Under the pieces are notes generated by a model. That model was not told the DNA's origin and made no database searches. It worked only from the letters and a program-made list of their open reading frames with translations. This document shows positions 13,293-20,410 of a stretch of DNA of 30,380 bases, in pieces. Every line of letters begins with the position of its first letter. Within the stretch, counting starts at the first letter, position 1. The stretch is from DAOTUB01 sp034437455. GTDB taxonomy: Bacteria > Chloroflexota > Anaerolineae > B4-G1. The stretch spans positions 1-30,380 of the forward strand of contig DAOTUB010000125.1 in the NCBI GenBank assembly GCA_034437455.1. Reading direction: 5' to 3'. Both the position numbers and the translations under genes were made by a program.

Positions 13293-15671
13293 ATGGAACG
13301 TGCATTCAACGTATTGGGAAAATCAGCCCCACGCAAAGATGGGGTTGCTCGGGTCACAGGGAAGGAGCGGTACTCGGTGGACGTCAGCCTGCCGCGCATG
13401 CTGCACGGACGCATCCTCTCCAGCCCCTACGCCCACGCCCGGGTCAAGAGCATCGACGTGAGCGAGGCGGAGGCGCTGGGGGTGGTCTGTCTCACCTTCG
13501 ACGATATCCCCCAGGTCCGCTACAACGAGCGCATTATCACCATCCCCAAGGTCTTGCACAAGGATCACTACGTCCTGGCCGACAAGGTGCGGCGCATGGG
13601 AGAGGCGGTCGCCGCTGTCGCAGCCGAGACGGAGGCGCTGGCCGAAAAGGCAGTACGCGCCATCAAGGTCGAGTACGAGGTCTTGCCTGCGGTCATTGAC
13701 CCCATTGAGGCGATGAAGCCGGGCGCCGAGCCGATCTATGAAACGGTGATGTGGGGCGAGAAGGTGGAAAAGATCGAGAACAACGTCGCCTGCGCCCGCG
13801 AGATCGAGGAAGGAGACGTGGATCAAGCCTTCGCCGAGGCAGCGGATGAACAGCATCCGGGCGTCGTCGTCGAGGGCACATTCAAGACGACCAAGATCTA
13901 CCACGCGCAGATGGAGACCAAGTCGGTCGTCTGCCGCCCCGAGCCGGACGGCGGCCTCACCGTCTGGCCGACCACACAATCGATCCACAACGTGCGCATT
14001 ATCCTGGGGCAGATCTTTGACATCCCGCTGAGCAAGGTCAACGTCAAGCGCGTGCCCATCGGAGGAACTTTTGGGTCGAGCATCCAGATGAACGCGCCGA
14101 TCCCCATCTGCGCGGCGCTGGCGCTCAAGGCGCAGCGTCCGGTCAAGCTGACGCTGACGCGGGAAGAGGACGCGCACGATCATACCCGCTACGGCGTCGA
14201 GATCAAACTCAAGTTGGCCGCGAAGAAAGACGGCGCGCTCACCGGCGCAGAGATGGAGATGATCGCCGACATTGGCGCGCACAACATCCAGGCGTATTCC
14301 TTCCTGGGGGTGTGCATCGGTTGGTTGGTCTCGCTTTACAAGATACCCAACATTCGCTATCGCGGCACGGCGGTCTATACCAACAAGGCGCTCTCTTGCG
14401 CGATGCAGGGATTTGGCAACCCGCAGGTGACGTTCGCCGCCGAGTCGCTGATAGACGAGCTGGCCGAAAAGCTAGAGATGGACCCGGTCGAGTTGCGGCT
14501 CAAGAATTACGTCGGCATGGGCGATACGTTCTGGGGACAGGGGCCGCTGGTGCGCTCGATCGTGCAGAGCGATGGGGTGCCAGAGTTGTTGAGGAAAGGG
14601 GCGGAGTTGATTGGGTGGGAGAGACGACAGCCCCCCCCCACCCCCCCCCTAGCAGGGAGGGGAGCACGGCATCGGCGGGGAATTGGGGTGGGACGCGGGT
14701 TCCATACGTCTAGTGCAGGCGCCCCTCAGCCAGGAGACGTGATCGATTTCTCCGGCGCGATAGTCAAGGTCAACATCGACGGCTCGGTAGACGTCATCAC
14801 CGCGCTGATGGATCACGGCGGAGGCACGCTGGAGGCGTTGGCAAAGCTGGTGGCTGAGGCGCTGTGCGTGCCGCTGGACAAGGTCAATCTCGCGCCCGCC
14901 GAGACCACCTCGACCGTCTATGACTGTGTGACGCACGCCACGCGCGGCGTCTACGCCGGGGGCGGCGCTGCCGTGAAAGCAGCGCAGACAGCGCGGCGAG
15001 AGATATTCGAGACGGCGGCGCGCTACCTGAACGTGATGCCCGAGGCGCTGACGATGGCGCTTGACGAAGCCGCGGGGCAGAGCGTGATCTATGCCACGGC
15101 GATCCCGGAGCGACGGATGACGCTCTCTGAACTCGCCACCCGCTGCTGGACGGAGAGCTGGAAGACCATCGCCGCGGTCGAGAGCTACCGCCCGGTTCAC
15201 TGCCCGCCCGCTTACGTCAGCGTGTTCCTGGAGGTGGAGGTGGACACGTGGACGGGGCAGGTGCGCACGCTGCGGGCGGCGATGGGGAGCGACTGCGGCA
15301 CCGTCGTCAACCCAGCGATGGCGGCGGGGCAGCTCGAGGGCGGGCTGTCGAAAGGCGCAGGGTATGCGTTGTACGAAAGCAACGAATGGGATGCGGATGG
15401 TCAGCTCACGTCCGGCGGCTATTGGATCGACGCCAAGACGCCAGCCATCCACGAGAGCCTGCCCGTCGCGGATCTGGGTATCCACTTTGCGAATACGTAT
15501 GAACCGAGCGGTCCCTTTGGCGCCAAGGGTCTCGGCGAGGCGGCCACGAATCCAGTAGCGGCGGCCTACGCCAACGCGATCTATAACGCCATCGGTGTGC
15601 GCTTTTACGAACTGCCGATCACGCCGGAAAAGATTCTGTTTGCCTTGAAGGAAGGGGAGCGAGCGAAATGA
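13293..15671 (+). CDS. Molybdenum hydroxylase, molybdopterin-binding large subunit (system 1)
   Basis: A xanthine dehydrogenase/aldehyde oxidase-family large subunit of 792 residues that would hydroxylate an organic substrate at the Moco site. It starts with GKSAPRKDGVARVTGKERY, and the catalytic Glu is E749 in GAKGLGEA. Two Moco-site loops are unusual: GGTFGSS at 257-263 where GGGFGGK is common, and AMQGFGNPQ at 370-378 where AFRGFGGPQ is common. Residues about 447-460 (proline run then AGRGARH) are encoded by a C-rich repeat and look inserted. GGAGG lies eight bases before the ATG. The gene overlaps the next by four bases (ATGA). The substrate is unknown. Confidence 0.92.
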   Translation: MERAFNVLGKSAPRKDGVARVTGKERYSVDVSLPRMLHGRILSSPYAHARVKSIDVSEAEALGVVCLTFDDIPQVRYNERIITIPKVLHKDHYVLADKVRRMGEAVAAVAAETEALAEKAVRAIKVEYEVLPAVIDPIEAMKPGAEPIYETVMWGEKVEKIENNVACAREIEEGDVDQAFAEAADEQHPGVVVEGTFKTTKIYHAQMETKSVVCRPEPDGGLTVWPTTQSIHNVRIILGQIFDIPLSKVNVKRVPIGGTFGSSIQMNAPIPICAALALKAQRPVKLTLTREEDAHDHTRYGVEIKLKLAAKKDGALTGAEMEMIADIGAHNIQAYSFLGVCIGWLVSLYKIPNIRYRGTAVYTNKALSCAMQGFGNPQVTFAAESLIDELAEKLEMDPVELRLKNYVGMGDTFWGQGPLVRSIVQSDGVPELLRKGAELIGWERRQPPPTPPLAGRGARHRRGIGVGRGFHTSSAGAPQPGDVIDFSGAIVKVNIDGSVDVITALMDHGGGTLEALAKLVAEALCVPLDKVNLAPAETTSTVYDCVTHATRGVYAGGGAAVKAAQTARREIFETAARYLNVMPEALTMALDEAAGQSVIYATAIPERRMTLSELATRCWTESWKTIAAVESYRPVHCPPAYVSVFLEVEVDTWTGQVRTLRAAMGSDCGTVVNPAMAAGQLEGGLSKGAGYALYESNEWDADGQLTSGGYWIDAKTPAIHESLPVADLGIHFANTYEPSGPFGAKGLGEAATNPVAAAYANAIYNAIGVRFYELPITPEKILFALKEGERAK
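14631..14662 (+). repeat. C9-A-C9 tract and G-rich partner inside a coding region
   Basis: Two runs of nine C separated by one A are followed by AGCAGGGAGGGG, a weak inverted partner. The run is translated as a proline-rich insert in the system 1 large subunit. Long C runs are prone to slippage and to sequencing error. The reading frame is nevertheless intact across it. Confidence 0.7.
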
Positions 15672-17146
15672 GTGAACATACACATCATCAAATGACGAAT
15701 TCGCACCTGCTCGTGCAAGAGTTCGATTACCTGGAGCCGGGGTCGCTGGAGGAGGCGATCTCGATGTTGAGCGAGTACGGCGACCGCGCCCGGTTGTTGG
15801 CGGGCGGCACCTACCTGCTCGTCCAGATGAAGATGGAGCGGATGCAGCCGGAATACCTGATCAACGTCGGCAAGCTCCCTGAGTTAGAAGGCGTCTCGTT
15901 CCAGGACGGGCGGTTGAACGTTGGCGCGCTCACCAAGATTCGCGCCCTGCGCAACACACCGGAGGTTCAAGCGGACTATACGGCGCTGGCCGAGGCGTGC
16001 GCGGCGTTCGGTTCCACACAGATCCAGTTGATGGGCACCATCGGTGGAAATTTGTGCAACGGCTCGCCCGCGTCTGATACGGTTCCGGCGCTGGCAGCGT
16101 TCGGCGCCGAGTTGGAGTTGGTTGGGCCCGCTGGCAAGCGAGTGATACCGGTCGAAGAGTTCTTGGTTGGGCCTGGGAAGGTGGCTCTGACGGATGGCGA
16201 ATTGCTCGTGTCGGTCAGGCTGCCGCCCCCACCCCCAACCCCTCCCCACTTGGGGGAGGGGGGTGTAGGCAGCGCGTTCATCAAAATATCGCGCGTGGCC
16301 GCTGATCTGGCAAAGGCGAGCGTGGCGGTGGTTCTGGTGCGGGATGGCGACCTCATCACCGACTGCCGCCTGGCTTTTGGCTCGGTCGGCCCTACGGTCT
16401 TGCGCGCCAGGAAAGCTGAGGCATTGCTCATCGGCAAGACGTTCAGCGCCGAACTGGCGCTCGAAGCGGGGAAGATAGCTTTGCAAGAGATCACGCCCAT
16501 CGACGACGTGCGCTCCACCGCCTGGTATCGTCGAGAGGTGGTCAAGGCGCTCACCCACGACGTGCTGCAAATGGCGTGGGAGCGGGCGGGAAAGGGAGAC
16601 AAGGAGGCAGGGAGACGAGGAGAAAAGGGGACAAGGGGAACAGAGGTACGCAATACCCCTGCGGGACATGTGATACGGAATACGGAGCACGAAATTCAAC
16701 TGACCGTCAATGGTGTCCAGCACCGGCTCATGGTGAAACCGAACGAACTGCTGCTGAACGTGTTGCGAGAGCGGCTGGAGTTGACCGGCTCCAAGTATGG
16801 CTGCGGCGTCGGCGAGTGTGGTGCGTGCACGGTCCAACTGAACGGCGAGCCGGCGCTTTCGTGCCTGGTGCTGGCGGTTGCGGCGGATGGGAGCGAGGTG
16901 CTGACCGTCGAGGGGTTGCAAGGGCCGAATGGGGAGTTGGACCCGCTGCAAGAAGCGTTCATCGAGCATAACGCTTTCCAGTGTGGATACTGCACGCCGG
17001 GCATGTTGATGATGACCAAAAAACTGCTCCGCGAAAACCCATCTCCCACGGAGAACGAGATACGGGATCACCTGAAAGGGAATCGTTGTCGCTGTACCGG
17101 GTTCGCCAGCATCGTGCATGCGGTGATGAGTTGCGCGCAGGAATAG
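15668..17146 (+). CDS. Fused FAD-binding and 2Fe-2S subunits of a molybdenum hydroxylase (system 1)
   Basis: One 492-residue chain joins two normally separate subunits. Residues about 15-308 are the FAD-binding medium subunit, with LLAGGTYLLVQMK, MGTIGGNLCNGSPASD and ITPIDDVRSTAWYRREVV. Residues about 341-492 are the 2Fe-2S subunit, with the plant-type cluster C379, C384, C387, C399 and the second cluster in CGYCTPGM and CRCTG. The linker, about 309-340, is KGDKEAGRRGEKGTRGTEV and onward; it is encoded by purine-rich repeat DNA resembling intergenic sequence. A proline-rich palindrome is also inserted near residues 186-200. It partners the large subunit encoded just upstream. Confidence 0.9.
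   Translation: MSEHTHHQMTNSHLLVQEFDYLEPGSLEEAISMLSEYGDRARLLAGGTYLLVQMKMERMQPEYLINVGKLPELEGVSFQDGRLNVGALTKIRALRNTPEVQADYTALAEACAAFGSTQIQLMGTIGGNLCNGSPASDTVPALAAFGAELELVGPAGKRVIPVEEFLVGPGKVALTDGELLVSVRLPPPPPTPPHLGEGGVGSAFIKISRVAADLAKASVAVVLVRDGDLITDCRLAFGSVGPTVLRARKAEALLIGKTFSAELALEAGKIALQEITPIDDVRSTAWYRREVVKALTHDVLQMAWERAGKGDKEAGRRGEKGTRGTEVRNTPAGHVIRNTEHEIQLTVNGVQHRLMVKPNELLLNVLRERLELTGSKYGCGVGECGACTVQLNGEPALSCLVLAVAADGSEVLTVEGLQGPNGELDPLQEAFIEHNAFQCGYCTPGMLMMTKKLLRENPSPTENEIRDHLKGNRCRCTGFASIVHAVMSCAQE
16225..16263 (+). repeat. GC-rich palindrome inserted in frame in the FAD domain
   Basis: CCCCTCCCC and GGGGAGGGG form a hairpin around ACTTG, flanked by further C and G runs. Translated, it gives PPPPPTPPHLGEGG between VSVRL and AFIKISR. 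The FAD subunit of system 2 has only a short proline/serine turn at the equivalent place (RWPTPSSRSVGRFRK). It therefore looks like a mobile palindrome absorbed in a surface loop. Confidence 0.65.
16593..16690 (+). repeat. Purine-rich repeat DNA forming the interdomain linker
   Basis: A run of GGGAGACAAGG-like and GGGGACAAGGGG-like units is followed by ATACGGAATACGGAGCACG. This looks like degenerate intergenic tandem sequence rather than conserved coding sequence, yet it is open in frame and bridges the FAD and 2Fe-2S domains. Whether it is translated through or holds an internal start for a separate small subunit cannot be settled by eye; a GGAG lies seven bases before an ATT codon at the domain start. 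Confidence 0.55.
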
Positions 17147-17166
17147 GTTCATAGAAGGAGGCATTC

Positions 17167-18363
17167 GTGTCCAGACTCAAGGAAGCAGTCAATCGGATTC
17201 TTCTGGCAAGAGACGTGGATGTGCCTACCTACGAGAAGGACAGGGTCGGCGAGGTCAAGCGGTGGGACGAGCGCGACATTGTGTTCGCTCGAAAGGACTT
17301 TTTTCGTTACTTTGGCACGGACAGTCCAGAGTATAAAGCTTACTACGAAGCGCATCCAGAATATCTGGAGTATGATACCAAGGTGGGCAACCTGGACGGC
17401 CTGGGGAAAACGGGCGGGGTCGACACCCCAATGTTCGAGACACAGTTCGCCGCGATCTCCAAGATCGGTCTCGAACATTTCGTAGATGGAGAACTCGCCC
17501 CTGATAAAATCGAGATTCCAGCGGAACGCGCAGCCCAGAAGGTCAAGGCGCTGGCGCGGTTCCTGGGGGCCGACCTGGTCAAGATCGGCCCCCTGCGCCA
17601 GGAGTGGGTTTACACGCACGTGGGCCGTTCAGGCGGGAACAGGGAAGGATACGCACCCTGGGGCACTCCGATCGAACTCCACCACCCCCACGCGATCGCG
17701 ATGGGCTTTGAGATGGATTACCGCACGTCCCAGACCTCGCCGGACTTTCCGACCTTGTTGGCCACGGCCAAGGGGTATGCGATGGGCGCGTGGGTGTCGA
17801 TTCAACTGGCCGAGTACATCCGCATGCTCGGCTATTCCGCGCGCGCTCATCACCTGAACAACTACCAGGTGATCGCGGTGCCGGTCGCTGTGGACTGCGG
17901 CCTGGGCGAGCTTTCGCGCGCGGGCTATCTGATGACCAGAGAGTTTGGGCTGAGGCTGCGCCTGGCCATCGTCACCACCGATATGCCCCTGGCGCACGAC
18001 AAACCGGTTGACCTCGGCATCCAATCCTTCTGCGAGACGTGCAAGATCTGTGCGGAGGAATGCCCCAGCAAGTCGATCCCGATGGGCGACAAGGTCGAGT
18101 ACAACGGCATCAAAAAATGGAAGCTGAACGAAGAGACGTGCTATCGTTACTGGCACACGGTGGGCACGGATTGTAGCATCTGCCTGACTTCTTGCCCCTG
18201 GTCGAAACAGAGGAACTGGTTCCACGAGACAATGTCTGTACCGGCTACCGTCGCAGGTCCGCACCAGACGTTGATGACGTGGGCGGATAAACTCTTCTAC
18301 GGCAGGTTCAAGAGCGCGCCCCGCCCTGATTTCATCGATCCATACAAGCGATATAGGCGTTGA
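17167..18363 (+). CDS. Reductive dehalogenase-like corrinoid iron-sulfur protein
   Basis: A 398-residue RdhA-type protein. Residues about 120-285 form the cobalamin-binding region, with AVDCGLGELSRAGYLMTREFG and LRLAIVTTDMPLAHDKPVDLG. Then come two 4Fe-4S motifs: C289, C292, C295, C299-Pro, and C325-x10-C336-x2-C339-x3-C343-Pro followed by WSK. No twin-arginine signal and no membrane anchor gene (rdhB) are seen, so it should be cytoplasmic, unlike respiratory dehalogenases. QueG (epoxyqueuosine reductase) is a relative, but the long gap in the second cluster is RdhA-like. The GTG start follows GAAGGAGG. It sits 20 bases after the hydroxylase fusion gene, so the two are probably co-transcribed. 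The substrate is unknown and need not be halogenated. Confidence 0.85.
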   Translation: MSRLKEAVNRILLARDVDVPTYEKDRVGEVKRWDERDIVFARKDFFRYFGTDSPEYKAYYEAHPEYLEYDTKVGNLDGLGKTGGVDTPMFETQFAAISKIGLEHFVDGELAPDKIEIPAERAAQKVKALARFLGADLVKIGPLRQEWVYTHVGRSGGNREGYAPWGTPIELHHPHAIAMGFEMDYRTSQTSPDFPTLLATAKGYAMGAWVSIQLAEYIRMLGYSARAHHLNNYQVIAVPVAVDCGLGELSRAGYLMTREFGLRLRLAIVTTDMPLAHDKPVDLGIQSFCETCKICAEECPSKSIPMGDKVEYNGIKKWKLNEETCYRYWHTVGTDCSICLTSCPWSKQRNWFHETMSVPATVAGPHQTLMTWADKLFYGRFKSAPRPDFIDPYKRYRR

Positions 18364-18370
18364 AACCGGA

Positions 18371-19018
18371 ATGGGACCATTGCACCTTGACCCTGAGAAA
18401 AGAGCGGCTTTGGCGCGACGCATCCTGACCGCGCTCGAAAGCGGAGCGCCAGGCTCGACGGCGCAGTTGCGAGGATCGCTGGCCGAAGGGCGGGCCGATC
18501 TCTACAGCGACATTGATCTGCTCTGGCAAGTCCCTGACGATCTCTTCCAGGCGTCGGTGGATCGTCTCAAAGAGATCCTTGAAAACATGCAGCCGGTGGA
18601 ATCCTTGCGCTCGGCCCCCGAGTTTCAGCGATCGGACAAGCGCCGACTGATCTTTGTCCAGTTCGAGGGCGCGCCGCTTTTCTGGCGAGTTGACCTCGAT
18701 ATCTTTGCCCAATCTATTCGTGGCGACTATGAATATGATCAGCACAACGAGGCCGCGAGAGGAGACAATTGGTCGCTGACTCACAGTTCGCTGATGAACG
18801 CCGTCGCCGCCGTGAAAGCGTTGCTCAGGAACAAGGAAGAGGAGGCGAAACAACTTCTCATTCGAGGGTTCGAGCGGGCTGGATTGGCGATTCCTGAAGC
18901 GAGTTTGCAAGAGCAGATTATGATGCTTGCCGAAAGCATTGCGGCGATGGATTCCACGCAGACTGGGTTGGCGCGCAGAGTTGTGGAGTTGCATCGCAAG
19001 GTATTTGGTCAAGCTTGA
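18371..19018 (+). CDS. Nucleotidyltransferase-fold protein
   Basis: A 215-residue protein with the MNT/ANT-type catalytic signature LRGSLAEGRADLYSDIDLLW: Gly35-Ser36 and metal-binding Asp47 and Asp49. A later VDLDIFAQ, around residue 115, could give the third acidic residue. The C-terminal half is helical (AAVKALLRNKEEEAKQLL). Such domains transfer a nucleotide to small molecules or proteins. It begins seven bases after the RdhA-like gene and precedes the second hydroxylase operon. It is not a MobA/MocA-type Moco cytidylyltransferase. The ribosome site is weak, so the start is less sure than for its neighbours. Confidence 0.75.
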   Translation: MGPLHLDPEKRAALARRILTALESGAPGSTAQLRGSLAEGRADLYSDIDLLWQVPDDLFQASVDRLKEILENMQPVESLRSAPEFQRSDKRRLIFVQFEGAPLFWRVDLDIFAQSIRGDYEYDQHNEAARGDNWSLTHSSLMNAVAAVKALLRNKEEEAKQLLIRGFERAGLAIPEASLQEQIMMLAESIAAMDSTQTGLARRVVELHRKVFGQA

Positions 19019-19062
19019 CCATGTAAAAGTTCTGATATGTTTGAATAAGAAGGGAGATACAC

Positions 19063-19929
19063 ATGTTACCGGAATTCAATCTATTGATGCCAAAGACATT
19101 ATCAGAGGCCCTCAATATGCTGGCCGACCACGCGCCAGACATCGCGCCGCTGGCCGGGGGCACGAACTTGATCCCCGATATGCGCGGCGGACGCCATCGT
19201 CCGGGCGTGCTGGTGAACGTGGCGGGGCTGGATGAACTGGGTGGCGTTCGGCGGGAAGACGGACACATGATCGTAGGCGGCGGTGTGACGATTGCCGAAT
19301 TGTTGGACAACCCATTGATCGCCCAAACCGCCCCGGTCCTGAGAGAGGCCGCGGCCGTCCTCGCCAGCCCGCTGGTGCGGAACCGTGCCACCGTGGGAGG
19401 AAATCTGGCGGACGCCTCGCCGGCCGCCGATACCGCCCCACCGTTGCTCGTGCTGGGTGCGAAGGTCGAACTGGCGAGCCAGGAGGGAACCCGCCGTGTA
19501 CCGCTGGAAGAGTTCTTTGTCCACGTGCGCCAGACGCTCCGTCAGCCATCCGAGTTGCTGACGGCGATTCGTTGGCCGACGCCGTCGTCTCGAAGCGTGG
19601 GGCGGTTTCGCAAGCTGGCGCTGCGCAAGGCGGATGCGGTCACTGTGGTGAGCGCATCCGTGATGGTGGAGCCGGACGACGCCGGGCGCTGCGAAGAGGC
19701 ACGCATCGCGCTGGGAGCGGTCGCCCCGACGCCCCTTCGCGCCCACGCCGCCGAGGACGTGTTGTGCGGTCAGGCGTTGACGCCCGACGTCATCGCCGAG
19801 GCCGCTCAGCTTGCCGCCGGTGCGACTTGCTGCATTGACGACGTTCGAGGTTCGGCGGATTATCGCGAACGAGTGGCGGAAGTGCTCGTGCGGCGTCTGT
19901 TGACCGAAATTGCCGAGGAGGTAAAATAG
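19063..19929 (+). CDS. Molybdenum hydroxylase, FAD-binding medium subunit (system 2)
   Basis: Passes electrons from the iron-sulfur clusters to the final acceptor. The 288-residue protein has the normal CoxM/XdhB-type length. It starts MLPEFNLLMPKTLSEAL and has the FAD pyrophosphate-binding LAGGTNLIPDMR near residue 30, VRNRATVGGNLADASPAAD in the middle, RFRKLALRKADAVTVVSA, and CIDDVRGSADYRERVAEVLVRR at the end. Unlike its system 1 counterpart it has no repeat-derived insert. AAGGGAG precedes the ATG, and the next gene starts one base after its stop. Confidence 0.94.
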   Translation: MLPEFNLLMPKTLSEALNMLADHAPDIAPLAGGTNLIPDMRGGRHRPGVLVNVAGLDELGGVRREDGHMIVGGGVTIAELLDNPLIAQTAPVLREAAAVLASPLVRNRATVGGNLADASPAADTAPPLLVLGAKVELASQEGTRRVPLEEFFVHVRQTLRQPSELLTAIRWPTPSSRSVGRFRKLALRKADAVTVVSASVMVEPDDAGRCEEARIALGAVAPTPLRAHAAEDVLCGQALTPDVIAEAAQLAAGATCCIDDVRGSADYRERVAEVLVRRLLTEIAEEVK

Positions 19930-19930
19930 C

Positions 19931-20410
19931 ATGATGCAACCAGGAATTGTGACACTCGACGTCAACGGGCGCAGACATCAGGTCGCGCTCAATCCCAACG
20001 TGACGTTGCTCCAGGCACTGCGCGACCTGGGCTACACCGACGTCAAGAACGGCTGCGAGAAGGGGGACTGCGGCGCGTGCGCGGTGCTCTTGAACGGCAA
20101 GGCGGTGAACAGTTGCCTCGTGCTGGCGTGGCAGGCGGACGGCGCAGAGATCGTCACGAACGCGGGCCTGGGGACGATGGATAGCCCTCATCCTTTGCAG
20201 GAGGCCTTTGCTGACAGTGGCGCTGTACAGTGCGGCTTTTGCACGTCGGGGATGATCATATCGGCAAAGGCGCTGCTGGACCGAAATCCACATCCCACCG
20301 AAGGCGAGATCCGCGAGGCTCTCTCGGGCAATTTGTGCCGCTGCACCGGCTATGGGCAGATCGTGGAGGCGGTTCAGATTGCGGCGGAAAAGATGGGAGG
20401 TGCAGAATGA
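19931..20410 (+). CDS. Molybdenum hydroxylase, 2Fe-2S small subunit (system 2)
   Basis: Carries the two [2Fe-2S] clusters between Moco and FAD. The 159-residue protein has the N-terminal plant-ferredoxin cluster in CEKGDCGACAVLLNG with the fourth Cys in NSC, and the C-terminal four-helix cluster in CGFCTSGM and CRCTGYGQIVEAV. The length is standard. The stop overlaps the start of the large subunit by four bases (ATGA), which implies translational coupling. Confidence 0.95.
   Translation: MMQPGIVTLDVNGRRHQVALNPNVTLLQALRDLGYTDVKNGCEKGDCGACAVLLNGKAVNSCLVLAWQADGAEIVTNAGLGTMDSPHPLQEAFADSGAVQCGFCTSGMIISAKALLDRNPHPTEGEIREALSGNLCRCTGYGQIVEAVQIAAEKMGGAE

Noticed and set aside
17167..18363. Epoxyqueuosine reductase (QueG)
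   Set aside because: The second cluster has the C-x10-C spacing, and the overall sequence follows the RdhA pattern.
19102..19965. Long antisense frames opposite real genes, here and also at 4064-4936, 5818-6990, 10110-11063, 21694-22785 and 25885-27000
   Set aside because: They lie opposite genes with clear family motifs, lack ribosome sites and give Arg/His/Gly-rich non-protein-like sequence. High GC content explains their length.
20230..20406. Upstream extension of the system 2 large subunit
   Set aside because: It lies inside the 2Fe-2S subunit gene. The ATG at 20407 overlapping the previous stop and the normal family N-terminus support the shorter form.
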